Shown here: one piece after another, positions 1 to 8,302 of the stretch
Layout of the letters: each line of letters opens with the position of its first letter
Position numbering within the stretch: position 1 is the first letter of the stretch
Source: an uncultured Alphaproteobacteria bacterium
Lineage (GTDB): Bacteria; Pseudomonadota; Alphaproteobacteria; RF32; CAG-239
Direction: 5' to 3'
Length of the DNA: 21,345 nucleotides
Assembly (NCBI GenBank): GCA_944392185.1
Contig: CALXVW010000104.1
Location: 1 to 21,345, forward strand
The notes under the pieces: generated by a model
The model's database searches: none
What the model was told of the DNA's origin: nothing
The model's input: the letters and a program-made list of their open reading frames with translations, nothing else
Made by a program: the position numbers and the translations under genes

Positions 1-125
1 TGACCTTGGCCGATATGAACGAGGAAAGTGCTAATATGTTGGCTCTGCAAACCAGACAGCAGTTGGCAATTAACTCTCTGTCTTTGGCATCACAGGCTGC
101 ACAGTCAGTACTGCAGTTGTTCTAA
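1..125 (+). CDS. Flagellin, C-terminal fragment
   Basis: This is the 3' end of a gene that begins outside the window. Reading from base 3 gives about 40 residues, ending in ...SLASQAAQSVLQLF and a TAA stop at 123-125. The piece contains ESANMLALQTRQQLAINSLS, which matches the conserved C-terminal D0 helix of flagellin: a helical pattern rich in Q, A, L and S, ending shortly after the SVLQLF motif. Flagellin is the filament subunit, exported through the flagellar type III apparatus. The D0 helix packs in the filament core. A terminator hairpin follows directly. Whether this is one of several flagellin copies cannot be seen. Flagellin rather than hook-associated FlgL is favoured by the ending, but FlgL is not excluded. 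Confidence 0.85.
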   Translation, partial: TLADMNEESANMLALQTRQQLAINSLSLASQAAQSVLQLF

Positions 126-154
126 GCATAGGGTTAAGAGTAACAAACAGCAAG

Positions 155-190
155 AAGGCAGTGTCATGCAAAGGCACTGCCTTTTTTCTT
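155..190 (+). terminator. Rho-independent terminator after flagellin gene
   Basis: A perfect 9-bp stem, AAGGCAGTG (155-163) with CACTGCCTT (175-183), encloses an 11-nt loop and is followed by a T-rich tract from 182. It lies 29 nt after the flagellin stop codon, as expected for an intrinsic terminator of a highly transcribed monocistronic gene. Confidence 0.85.
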
Positions 191-249
191 GCAAAAAAAA
201 ATGAGTCGTTTAATAATAAAAAGCAAAAGAGTTTACTATAGGAAAATAA

Positions 250-1344
250 ATGAAAAAAATATATTTGAGCTGCGTCATTGGTACAATGCTGGCTTCTTTG
301 GCCCATGCGGCAGATGAAAGCAGCCTCTCTTCTTTATTTGAGGGAACAACAGAAGCTGAAAGTAATGTATCTGCTCCGGCAGAAACGGAAGAAAATGGGA
401 TATTTTCTTTTCTTAATTTTAAAAGACCTAAAAAAGAAGAAGCAAAGTTAACGGTGGCAGACGAAAAACGTCTAACTCCATTGGAGCAAACAATCAAATT
501 GGCTGAACAAGGAGATGTAAATGCACAGCTTTTGTTGGGCTATTCATACCTTTATGGCGAAAATGGCGCAGAGGTCAACTATGACAAATCATTTGAATAT
601 TATGCCAAAGCGGCTATGCAAAATGACAGCGTCGGTCTAAATAATTTAGGTAGCCTTTATTATAGCGGTATAGGGGTTAGTAGAAGTTCTGCCAAGGCTG
701 CAATTTTGTTTGAAAAAGCAGCTAATTTAGGAAATGCAGAAGCCGCTGTAAATTTAGGCTTTATTCTTATCAGTGGCAATGGCGCAGAAAAAAATCCTTC
801 TTTGGCAATGGATTATTTTGAAAAGGCGGCTGAGGCTAAAAATCCGACAGCAGAATTTATGTTAGGTTATGCGTATTATACAGGTAAACTTCGTCCGCAA
901 AATTATGCCAAAGCGGCGCCCTTGATTAGGGATGCAGCGACAGCAGGATTTGATGAAGCTCAATATATTTTAGCGTTAATTTATATGAATGGTTTGGGGT
1001 ATCCTCAAAACTACGGAAATGCTGTCAAGAATTTAAAATTAGCTGTATCACAGGGAAGTGTGGAAGCGATGATGTCTCTTGGAAATATTTTGGCTCTTGG
1101 AGAGCAGTATACCAAGGATGTTTATACGGCACATGTTATGTTTAACTTGGCAGCTGTTCGAGGAGCTTTCGGAGCGGCTGATCGCCGAAGTATCTTGGAA
1201 GAAAAGATGAAAATTGATGAGATTTTGCAGGCGCAAGGAGAGGCTGAACGTTATAATCCCAAGCCGAGCGAGTTGAGTCAATATATTCGTCAAACATTTG
1301 GTACTAATGTACGTTATTATATTGATGAAGTAAACAAGATATAA
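250..1344 (+). CDS. Exported Sel1-repeat (TPR-like) protein
   Basis: A 364-residue protein. It starts with a signal peptide (MKK, then a hydrophobic stretch, with likely signal peptidase I cleavage after AHA at residues 18-20), so it is probably periplasmic. Residues 21-85 are acidic and low in complexity. From about residue 88 to 306 there are roughly six Sel1 repeats of about 36 residues, each with the pattern A..LG..Y..G.G......A..(Y/F)(Y/F).KAA, for example NNLGSLYYSGIGV followed by AAILFEKAA. Sel1 repeats form alpha-solenoid scaffolds that bind other proteins. The start is supported by AGGA about 9 nt upstream. The gene sits between a flagellin gene and accBC. A flagellar role is possible, since MotX of polar flagella carries Sel1 repeats, but nothing in the sequence proves it. 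Confidence 0.85.
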   Translation: MKKIYLSCVIGTMLASLAHAADESSLSSLFEGTTEAESNVSAPAETEENGIFSFLNFKRPKKEEAKLTVADEKRLTPLEQTIKLAEQGDVNAQLLLGYSYLYGENGAEVNYDKSFEYYAKAAMQNDSVGLNNLGSLYYSGIGVSRSSAKAAILFEKAANLGNAEAAVNLGFILISGNGAEKNPSLAMDYFEKAAEAKNPTAEFMLGYAYYTGKLRPQNYAKAAPLIRDAATAGFDEAQYILALIYMNGLGYPQNYGNAVKNLKLAVSQGSVEAMMSLGNILALGEQYTKDVYTAHVMFNLAAVRGAFGAADRRSILEEKMKIDEILQAQGEAERYNPKPSELSQYIRQTFGTNVRYYIDEVNKI

Positions 1345-1348
1345 AAAA

Positions 1349-1373
1349 GCCCTCTCTGTGCAGCTGAGAGGGC
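1349..1373 (-). terminator. Terminator of accBC, possibly bidirectional
   Basis: An 8-bp perfect stem, GCCCTCTC (1349-1356) with GAGAGGGC (1366-1373), has a 9-nt loop. On the minus strand it is followed by TTTTTT, formed by the A run at 1343-1348, so it is a good intrinsic terminator 18 nt after the accC stop. On the plus strand it follows the Sel1 gene stop within 5 nt, but the downstream bases (AGAATTTAAT) make only a weak U tract. Confidence 0.85.
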
Positions 1374-1391
1374 AGAATTTAATGAAGTAAA

Positions 1392-2744
1392 TTATATTTC
1401 TTTGCCAGCTTTTTGAGCCATAAATTTCTCCAACCAGTGAATATTGTATTGTCCATCAATAAACTCTGCCTGAGAGATAATTTCTTGCTGCAACGGGATA
1501 GTGGTTTTAACCCCGTCAATAACAAATTCTTCCAAAGCTCTGCGCAAGCGCATCAAAGCAGCATTACGGGTTTTGCCGCTAACGATGAGTTTGGCAATCA
1601 TACTGTCATAAAAGGGTGGAATACTGTATCCGGAATAGATTTCAGAATCAACGCGAACGCCAAGCCCCCCCGGAGCGTGCCACTCGGTGATTTTGCCAGG
1701 ACATGGAGCAAAGGTTTCCGGATCTTCGGCATTTATGCGGCACTCGATGGCGTGTCCGCTAAAAGTAACATCATCTTGAGTATAGCCAAGCTGAGCGCCG
1801 CTGGCAATTCGGATTTGCTCTCTAACAATGTCAATACCCGTTACAGCTTCGGTAATGGGATGTTCCACCTGCAAACGAGTATTCATCTCCATAAAATAGA
1901 AACGCCCGTCTTCAAATAAAAACTCAAGTGTTCCGGCATTGGTGTAGCCGATTTTAGCGATAGCATTACGAACAATATTGCCGATTTCCTCGCGTTGTTG
2001 TTGATTCAAGGCCGGAGAGGGTGTTTCCTCAATAACTTTTTGGTTGTTGCGTTGAATAGAGCAGTCGCGCTCACCCAAGTGAACAACATTACCGTATTTA
2101 TCGGCCAAAACCTGCATTTCGATATGGCGAGGTTTTTGCAGATATTTTTCCATATAGACAACATCACTAGGAAAAGAAGCCTTAGCTTCAGCTTTGGCCA
2201 TAGTAAAAGCTTCGCCGATTTCCTCATCGTTAAAGGCAATTTTCATTCCCTTGCCGCCACCACCGTCTTTGGCTTTGATAATAATCGGATATCCGATTTT
2301 GTTAGCCCATTCTTTAGCGTGTTCAACACTTTCCAAAGCAGGAGAACCTGGAGTTACCGGCAGGCCGGCCTCTTCGGCAGCCTTGCGTGCAGTAATTTTA
2401 TCGCCCATCAAGCGCATTTGTTCAGCCGTTGGGCCGATAAAAGTGATGCCGTGAGATTCAACCATTTCGGCAAAGTCTGCATTTTCAGACAAGAAGCCAA
2501 ATCCGGGATGAATAGCATCAGCACCGGTAATGAGCGCGGCAGAAATGATGGCAGACTTGTTTAGATAAGAATCGGCGGAGCGAGCCGGTCCGATACAAAC
2601 GGCCTCATCAGCCAAGCGAACATGCATAGCGTTGGCATCGGCCTCGGAGTGGACGGCAACGGTTTTGATACCCATTTCCCGACAAGCTCTGTGAATACGT
2701 AAAGCAACTTCACCGCGATTGGCAATTAATACTTTTTCAAACAT
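1392..2744 (-). CDS. accC: Acetyl-CoA carboxylase, biotin carboxylase subunit
   Basis: A 450-residue protein of normal family length. It carboxylates biotin on AccB using ATP and bicarbonate, the first half-reaction of acetyl-CoA carboxylase in fatty-acid synthesis (cytoplasm). Seen in order: N-terminal biotin carboxylase domain (MFEKVLIANRGEVALRI), ATP-grasp with lysine in GDKITAR (residue 116), glycine-rich loop KDGGGGKGMK (159-168), ERDCSIQR (225-232), and the metal- and substrate-binding motif MEMNTRLQVEHP (285-296), then the C-terminal domain with ECRINAEDP. A TTG six bases upstream is in frame, but AGGA at 2752-2755 lies 7 nt from ATG 2744, so the ATG is preferred. The gene follows accB after a 16-nt gap and is probably translated from the same message. 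Confidence 0.96.
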   Translation of the reverse strand: MFEKVLIANRGEVALRIHRACREMGIKTVAVHSEADANAMHVRLADEAVCIGPARSADSYLNKSAIISAALITGADAIHPGFGFLSENADFAEMVESHGITFIGPTAEQMRLMGDKITARKAAEEAGLPVTPGSPALESVEHAKEWANKIGYPIIIKAKDGGGGKGMKIAFNDEEIGEAFTMAKAEAKASFPSDVVYMEKYLQKPRHIEMQVLADKYGNVVHLGERDCSIQRNNQKVIEETPSPALNQQQREEIGNIVRNAIAKIGYTNAGTLEFLFEDGRFYFMEMNTRLQVEHPITEAVTGIDIVREQIRIASGAQLGYTQDDVTFSGHAIECRINAEDPETFAPCPGKITEWHAPGGLGVRVDSEIYSGYSIPPFYDSMIAKLIVSGKTRNAALMRLRRALEEFVIDGVKTTIPLQQEIISQAEFIDGQYNIHWLEKFMAQKAGKEI

Positions 2745-2760
2745 GTACAAATCCTAAATA

Positions 2761-3249
2761 TTATTCAACAATCACCAAAGGTTCGCCATATTCAACCGGA
2801 TCTCCGGCAGCGACCAAAATTTTGGAAACAGTTCCGCTTTTGTGGGATTTCACGGGGTTGAATGTTTTCATAGCTTCAATCAAGCAAACAATATCACCTT
2901 CTTTAACGCTGTCGCCGACTTTAACATAATTTGGAGAGTTTGGATCGGCAGAAAGATAGACCACACCAACCATCGGAGATTTGATAGCATTGGGGTTCTT
3001 AGAATAATCTTCCTCAACGACCGGAGCAGCGACAGGTGCTGCAGGAGCAGCCGGAGTTGTAAGAGCGGCAACAGGAGCGGCAACAGGTGCAGGGGCCGGC
3101 ATCTGAACAGGAGCAACGGCAACATTTTGTGTGTTGCGGCTAAGGCTGATACGACAGCCTTCATCCTCGTATTCAATCTCGGTTAAGTTATTTTTATCAA
3201 GAATCTCGGCTAATTTGCCGATAACTTTAGTATCTAAAGGTGTAGACAT
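2761..3249 (-). CDS. accB: Acetyl-CoA carboxylase, biotin carboxyl carrier protein
   Basis: A 162-residue protein with three visible parts. The N-terminal region has about 40 residues. A flexible linker rich in Ala and Pro covers roughly residues 43-78. The C-terminal biotinyl domain covers about 86-162 and contains CLIEAMKTFN, where Lys128 is the biotin attachment site; TF replaces the MM or LM that often follows EAMK. It carries carboxybiotin between AccC and the AccA/AccD carboxyltransferase, which are not in this window. The linker composition is typical of BCCP. It is the first gene of a two-gene operon read leftward. The Shine-Dalgarno before the ATG is weak (GAGAAAAAG). No convincing promoter was found for it, although TATAAA occurs on the minus strand at 3275-3280. 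Confidence 0.95.
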   Translation of the reverse strand: MSTPLDTKVIGKLAEILDKNNLTEIEYEDEGCRISLSRNTQNVAVAPVQMPAPAPVAAPVAALTTPAAPAAPVAAPVVEEDYSKNPNAIKSPMVGVVYLSADPNSPNYVKVGDSVKEGDIVCLIEAMKTFNPVKSHKSGTVSKILVAAGDPVEYGEPLVIVE

Positions 3250-3358
3250 GAGTCTTTTTCTCGCTTTCTTTAAGTTTATAACAAAAATAAATTCTTTTCA
3301 TTGGTAGCGCTTTTTGAGCAAAAAAACAACAGAAATCTACATTTTTTACCAAAAATAA

Positions 3359-3400
3359 GCAAAAAATCAGATAAAAACATGATTTTTATGATATTTTTGC
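3359..3400. repeat. Interrupted inverted repeat, candidate activator site
   Basis: Inner arms ATAAAAA (3371-3377) and TTTTTAT (3383-3389) flank CATGA. Outer arms GCAAAAAATC (3359-3368) and GATATTTTTGC (3390-3400) pair with one bulge. The element lies 62-103 bp upstream of the sigma-54 -24 box, where enhancer-binding proteins such as FlbD usually bind. This role is inferred. In such AT-rich DNA some symmetry arises by chance. Confidence 0.4.
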
Positions 3401-3461
3401 ATGAAAATAGTTGCCGATTAATATTAAAGTTTTTTGCAAAGATGTAGGAAGAGAATAAAAT

Positions 3462-3476
3462 TGGCACGCATTTTGC
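3462..3476 (+). promoter_or_regulatory. Sigma-54 (-24/-12) promoter of the flagellar cluster
   Basis: TGGCAC-N5-TTGC is an exact match to the core sigma-54 consensus, with the invariant GG (3463-3464) and GC (3475-3476) separated by exactly 10 bases. The expected transcription start is near 3488, about 29 nt before the fliK ATG at 3517. Sigma-54 promoters need an AAA+ activator; flbD, encoded downstream in the same cluster, is the obvious candidate. Confidence 0.88.
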
Positions 3477-3516
3477 ATATAAATTCATAGGTAAAATTTT
3501 TTACAGGTGGAAAGCC

Positions 3517-5205
3517 ATGGAAATTAAAGACGTAAATAATGTAACAACAATTCAAGCCCTGTTTGCAAAAGCAGTAGCGGGTGTCTCTTCCGGACAAACG
3601 TTGGGCACGGGTTTTTCTGACTTGATTGGTCAAGTAGGAGAGATGGTTTCCCCTAATAATAAAAATGATGTGACGGTATCTGAGAAGGCTTCTGCCGCAG
3701 AGGATAAGGCGGCTGAAAGAGTTGATCGTTCAGATGTAAAGAAAGATAAAGACGCAAACAAAGCTCGTCCTGAAAAAGATGCAAAGCCTGAGAGAGCGGA
3801 AAAACTTCAAGAGCGTAAAAAAACAAAAAATGTCAAAGAAGTTTCTTCTCCTGTGCAGGAAACCGTGCCCGCGACAGAGAGCGCCAAGCCAGCAGAAGTA
3901 AATGAGGTCGTGGCTGCCGAAGCGGCAGCGCCGGTGGCAGCTGAACAAGCAGCGGCAGAGTCTGGAGTTGCGCTTTCTCAGGCAGCAGAAGAAGGGGCGG
4001 TGGCCGTTATAAATGGGGCGGAAGTAATGCTGGTTCCCGGGGTGGAAGTAGATTTGAATGCCCTTGCACAAATGCCTGAGGTTAAGGTTTTGGATCAAAA
4101 CAGCGGAGAGGTTGTTTCCATGAAGGGGAGCGAGCTTGTTGCAAAAATGCAGCAAGCCTCGGAACAGGGTGTTTTGTTTGATGCTCTGCCTCAGGAGGGA
4201 GAAGATTTTGCAAGCCTTATTTCTGTTGAAGTGAGCGTGGATGAAGACGGAAAACTGAGGATGGTTTCAAAAGGCGTAAATCTGTCAGAGAGCGGAGTAG
4301 CGTTCACCGATGATGTGTTGGCTTCTCAGGCAGAGGTTTTAGATTCTAAACTCGAGGAAGGCCAAAAGGTGAAAGTTACGGTCGATGTTAAGGAGGAAAA
4401 AAATTCCCTTCTTAATGATAAGGCGGTTGTTCAAGATAAAGTGGCTTTGGACGAGATTGTGGCTTCAGCGCTGAAAGAAAAGGTTGCTACAGATAAACAG
4501 CCGCAAATTTTGGGAAATATACATCAAGGACAGTCTCAGCAAGCTCAAACGACTAATGTTGCGCAGTCTCAGACGGGAACAATGGCTAATCCGGCAGCGG
4601 TATCTGCAGCCAATGTAAGCACAGACGCTTTGAGTGGAGCAGAAAATGCCAAAGTTTCATCTGTTGAGGGAATTAATTCTGTAGGAACAAATAATTCAAC
4701 ACTTGGTACTGCGTCTCTGGCCGGAAACGTTAAAGCAGAAGGCAGGGCTCAGACAAGCGAAACTTCTTTCCGCGACGTATATAAGGGAATGAGCAAAGAG
4801 GTTATAGATCAGGTTAAAGTAAATATAACCAAATCAGCCGTTAAGGGTGTCGATACGATAGAAATTAAGTTAAAACCGGAAGATTTAGGGCATATAGAGG
4901 TAAAAATGCAAATTTCCAAAGACGGCAAATTACATGCCCACATCATTTCAAGCCGTCCGGAAACGATGGAAATATTGCAAAAAGAAGCCGGAAGCTTGGA
5001 AAAAGCTTTCAATGAGGCTGGTTTTGATATGGATTCCGGCTCATTGAGCTTTAGTTTTCGCGAGGGGAGCGAGAGTGGACAAGATAAAAATTCCGAGCTT
5101 CGCAATTTTATCGGCAGCGTCATGGAGCACGATGCCGAAAGTGAACTGGCCGGTAACGACAATCTGGAATGGAGACCGGCTCAGGGGCTAAATATCAAGG
5201 TTTAA
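3517..5205 (+). CDS. fliK: Flagellar hook-length control protein FliK
   Basis: A 562-residue protein that is secreted during hook assembly, measures hook length and switches export specificity at FlhB. The first two thirds are low in complexity, first rich in Lys, Glu and Ala (about residues 45-165), then Gln-, Ser- and Val-rich, as is usual for the FliK ruler region. The C-terminal Flg_hook domain begins near residue 445 with IEIKLKPEDLGHIEVKM, the hallmark LKPE.LG..EVK motif, and continues to about residue 530 with helix ETMEILQKEAGSLEKAF. The ATG has an AGGTGG Shine-Dalgarno 6 nt upstream. It is the first gene behind the sigma-54 promoter and is followed by flgD and flgE, the standard hook grouping. 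Confidence 0.93.
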   Translation: MEIKDVNNVTTIQALFAKAVAGVSSGQTLGTGFSDLIGQVGEMVSPNNKNDVTVSEKASAAEDKAAERVDRSDVKKDKDANKARPEKDAKPERAEKLQERKKTKNVKEVSSPVQETVPATESAKPAEVNEVVAAEAAAPVAAEQAAAESGVALSQAAEEGAVAVINGAEVMLVPGVEVDLNALAQMPEVKVLDQNSGEVVSMKGSELVAKMQQASEQGVLFDALPQEGEDFASLISVEVSVDEDGKLRMVSKGVNLSESGVAFTDDVLASQAEVLDSKLEEGQKVKVTVDVKEEKNSLLNDKAVVQDKVALDEIVASALKEKVATDKQPQILGNIHQGQSQQAQTTNVAQSQTGTMANPAAVSAANVSTDALSGAENAKVSSVEGINSVGTNNSTLGTASLAGNVKAEGRAQTSETSFRDVYKGMSKEVIDQVKVNITKSAVKGVDTIEIKLKPEDLGHIEVKMQISKDGKLHAHIISSRPETMEILQKEAGSLEKAFNEAGFDMDSGSLSFSFREGSESGQDKNSELRNFIGSVMEHDAESELAGNDNLEWRPAQGLNIKV

Positions 5206-5210
5206 TATTT

Positions 5211-5217
5211 GGGGAGA
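5211..5217 (+). promoter_or_regulatory. Ribosome binding site fixing the flgD start
   Basis: GGGGAGA ends 6 nt before ATG 5224. It overlaps an in-frame TTG at 5209, which would leave no room for ribosome binding, so the ATG is the start. Confidence 0.75.
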
Positions 5218-5223
5218 ACGACC

Positions 5224-6009
5224 ATGGCAACAGATATTAGCGCAATTACCAATACTGTTCAGACCGGAGTAAGCAAGACCAATTCAAGCAGTCAGACCTT
5301 ATCTGCGGATATGAATACATTTTTAACTCTGCTAACAACGCAATTAAAGTATCAAGATCCGATGGATCCGATGGATACGGCAGAGTTTACCAATCAATTG
5401 GTGCAATATTCAAGCGTAGAGCAAGCAATTCAAACCAATAGTAAATTAGACACATTGTTGAGTTTGAATCTATCCAATCTTGGAGCTCAGGCCGTTTCTT
5501 ATATTGGTAAGACCGCACAAGTTTTGGGCGATGTTATGCCTTTAGACGGCGGTAAAGCCAAGGCGACATATACGTTCAATAAAGACGTACTTTCAGCCAC
5601 CATCACCATTAAGGATATGAGCGGCAATGTTGTTTACACAACATCAGGGGAGACCACGTCAGGAACTCATGAATTTACCTGGGATGGTAAAGACAGTAAT
5701 GGTAACCAACTGGAAGACGGGGCTTACCAGATTATTGTAAATCCGAAAGTTGCCAACGGCGAAGCTCAGGCAACGGTTACCACGACGATATTTGGTAAAG
5801 TAACGGGTGTGGCCAGTGATGAAAACGGTATTTACATTGGACTTGGCGATGCTGTAACAGCAGGTCTTGGCGATATTCTTACCATGCGTAATGATGATTA
5901 TTTTGATAAGATTAATTCCGGTAGTGGTTCCGGCTCAGAAAGTGAGGAAGGAGAAAATACCGGAGACAATGAAGGTTCAGAAGGAACCCAAAAAACAAGA
6001 ATAATATAA
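5224..6009 (+). CDS. flgD: Flagellar hook capping protein FlgD
   Basis: A 261-residue protein. FlgD sits at the tip of the growing hook and helps FlgE subunits polymerise; it is replaced later. The N-terminal motif is clear: NTFLTLLTTQLKYQDPMDPM followed by DTAEFTNQLVQYSSVEQ (residues 31-67), which is the conserved FlgD export and assembly segment. Residues about 95-225 contain the beta-rich Tudor/Ig-like core, including the FlgD_ig signature FTWDGKDSNGNQLEDGAYQI (151-170). The last about 30 residues form an unusual tail of Ser, Gly and Glu (SGSGSGSESEEGE...) that is not part of the standard fold. It lies 18 nt after fliK and 25 nt before flgE, in one operon. Confidence 0.95.
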   Translation: MATDISAITNTVQTGVSKTNSSSQTLSADMNTFLTLLTTQLKYQDPMDPMDTAEFTNQLVQYSSVEQAIQTNSKLDTLLSLNLSNLGAQAVSYIGKTAQVLGDVMPLDGGKAKATYTFNKDVLSATITIKDMSGNVVYTTSGETTSGTHEFTWDGKDSNGNQLEDGAYQIIVNPKVANGEAQATVTTTIFGKVTGVASDENGIYIGLGDAVTAGLGDILTMRNDDYFDKINSGSGSGSESEEGENTGDNEGSEGTQKTRII

Positions 6010-6034
6010 TTATAAAAGTTTTAGGAGAAAGAAA

Positions 6035-8263
6035 ATGAGTATTTTTGGTGCAATGCAATCTGGAATTTCAGGCTTGGCCGCCCAGTCTACCGCGATGGGA
6101 GCCATCTCTGATAATATTTCCAACGTAAACACTATAGGTTATAAAAACAATTCGGTTGCCTTCTCAACTTTGGTAACCAAGCAAACGTCAAGTTCACATT
6201 ATTCCCCGGGCGGTGTACAACCGGTGTCCAAGCAGGGAATTAGCGCGCAAGGTTTGTTGGCCGCAAATTCATCAAGCACGGCCTTGGCTATCAGCGGTAA
6301 TGGTTTCTTTGTTGTAAACTCTGCGGCCAATCCTGGTGAAGGTGATGTTTGGGCATATACCCGTGCCGGTGACTTTGATATTGATAACAATGGTTATCTG
6401 AAAAACACCTCAGGCTTTTATTTGCAAGGTTGGTCACTACTGCCGTGGGATGGCAATGCCAACGCCACAGTTGTTAATATCAATGGTATCAACTATATGA
6501 AGGCCTACTATGATTCTCAGGGCAACACCGTTTATATTAACGATAACATTGTGGATTCGCGCAACCTTCAACCAATCAACCTGTCAACGATTGGCGGATC
6601 AGCATCACCGACACAGCAGATTAGCTTTGGAGCAAACCTCCCGTCAGGAGATCCGATTTTCAGCGCCTCCAACCCAACAGCCGGTGGTCGCCACTCTGTC
6701 AATGCGCTGATTTATGATAGTTTGGGCAACGCCAGCAATATGAATCTAACATTTACCAAAGAAAGTTCAAGCACTTGGGGAATGTCGGCTTCTCTGCCGA
6801 GCGGAGCAGCAACAGTAAGCCTGAGCGGAACCAGAGAAAACTCTAAAGATGCCGCATCAGATATTTACTACGCCGCAGGACAACTCGAATTCAGTTCTAT
6901 ACCTGACAATGGTTCTGTTATCACAATTACGGATAATCAGACCGGGCAAACTTTTAATTTTGAGTTTGTTAGTACTCCGAGAGGTGATGCACAACCTGGA
7001 AACATCAAAGTTGATATTTCTAGTGGTGTTGTTTCTACAAGCGATTTAACAGAAAAATTTGCAGAAGTCATCAAAGCCAATATGCCCGGAGCCAACCGTT
7101 TCAGCGCCGATTCGAACAGAATATTCATTGAACAATCAGTCGGAGGCGGTTCTCTAACAATTAATGCCAGCAAAACTCTTGCATGCCTCCAGTCAGCAGT
7201 AAACCCTGATGACACAGGTGTTGCAACAGGCGTTTTCACCATTGATGCAATTGATGATGAGCTAAAGAATACGGCCACCGTAAGCTTCACCAGCACCACC
7301 TTGGCAGACTATCTGGATTCGACTTTCAGCATCAACGATCAGGAATACAGCTTTGTTCAAGCTGATCCGGGTCAATACGAAATTAATATTCGCCAGGCCT
7401 TGAACACTGATGGCACGGTCAACCCGACATTGTTGGCAAATTTGGTTGCCAGTGCAATCAAAGCCAACATCACCGAACCTGGTCGTGTTTCTGCCAGTGG
7501 CACTTCGGTACAATTTATTCCGACTTCAACTGGTTCTGATTTATCAATAGATTTCCGTCAGGCTGCAGATGTTATTGCCGGTACCGGCCGCAATGGCGAC
7601 AATACGACTTTTGCAGATTTGACCACCACAGCAATTACACTGTCTAACAGTTTCAAGGTCAACAACACTGAGATTGAATCTGGTTCAATTGTTCCGGCAG
7701 TAAAATTCAATGCCGATGGTACGCCGAAATACTTCTTCGTCGATTCGATGGATATTGAGTGGGCCAACGGTGCACAGAATATGACCGGAGAATATGGCCA
7801 GGGAACACCGATAAGCTTAATCATGGGTAATATTGGTACAAATGACGGCTTAACCAGTTTATCAGGTAATTTCAACACCAACTACATTAAACAAGATGGT
7901 GCCAAATTCGGAAGTTATGCCGGTGTAAGTGTTGATGAGAGTGGTGTTGTAACGGCATTGTATGACAATGGCGAGACCCGTCCGATAGCAATATTGCCGT
8001 TAGCAACCTTCTCTAATCCGAACGGAATGAGTGCTCTAACGGGTAACGCTTGGATAGAGACAGATTATTCTGGTCAAGCATTGTTGAAAATGGCTAATAC
8101 CAACGGAGCCGGAGAAGTAACATCAAACTCTTTGGAACAGTCAACGGTAGACTTGGCCACAGAGTTTTCAAACATGATTATCACCCAGCGAGCCTATTCT
8201 GCGGCGACCAAGATTATCACGACGGCAGATGAGATGCTGGATGAATTAACCAGAATGACCTAG
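6035..8263 (+). CDS. flgE: Flagellar hook protein FlgE, enlarged
   Basis: A 742-residue hook subunit, much longer than the about 400 residues of enteric FlgE. The N-terminal rod-type helix is present (MQSGISGLAAQSTAMGAISD, then NISNVNTIGYK, residues 7-37), followed by the FlgE/F/G domain motif ALAISGNGFFVV (83-94). The C-terminal D0 helix is NSLEQSTVDLATEFSNMI... with ITQRAYSAATKIITTADEML (698-735). Both ends form the hook core. The extra length lies in residues about 280-540, which would form surface domains. Inside it two segments (about 286-377 and 428-506) look like diverged copies of one domain. The start has AGGAGA 6 nt upstream. The gene ends the first hook block; a hairpin and a possible new promoter follow. 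Confidence 0.95.
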   Translation: MSIFGAMQSGISGLAAQSTAMGAISDNISNVNTIGYKNNSVAFSTLVTKQTSSSHYSPGGVQPVSKQGISAQGLLAANSSSTALAISGNGFFVVNSAANPGEGDVWAYTRAGDFDIDNNGYLKNTSGFYLQGWSLLPWDGNANATVVNINGINYMKAYYDSQGNTVYINDNIVDSRNLQPINLSTIGGSASPTQQISFGANLPSGDPIFSASNPTAGGRHSVNALIYDSLGNASNMNLTFTKESSSTWGMSASLPSGAATVSLSGTRENSKDAASDIYYAAGQLEFSSIPDNGSVITITDNQTGQTFNFEFVSTPRGDAQPGNIKVDISSGVVSTSDLTEKFAEVIKANMPGANRFSADSNRIFIEQSVGGGSLTINASKTLACLQSAVNPDDTGVATGVFTIDAIDDELKNTATVSFTSTTLADYLDSTFSINDQEYSFVQADPGQYEINIRQALNTDGTVNPTLLANLVASAIKANITEPGRVSASGTSVQFIPTSTGSDLSIDFRQAADVIAGTGRNGDNTTFADLTTTAITLSNSFKVNNTEIESGSIVPAVKFNADGTPKYFFVDSMDIEWANGAQNMTGEYGQGTPISLIMGNIGTNDGLTSLSGNFNTNYIKQDGAKFGSYAGVSVDESGVVTALYDNGETRPIAILPLATFSNPNGMSALTGNAWIETDYSGQALLKMANTNGAGEVTSNSLEQSTVDLATEFSNMIITQRAYSAATKIITTADEMLDELTRMT

Positions 8264-8302
8264 GCCTAAAGCTTAGAATAAGCAAAATTTTTCCTAAAAC
8301 AA

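Noticed and set aside
1995..2564. A 189-codon plus-strand frame inside accC
   Set aside because: It is antisense to conserved biotin carboxylase motifs; its residues show no family pattern.
3275..3280. TATAAA on the minus strand as the accB -10 box
   Set aside because: No acceptable -35 at 16-18 bp; in such AT-rich DNA the match is weak evidence.
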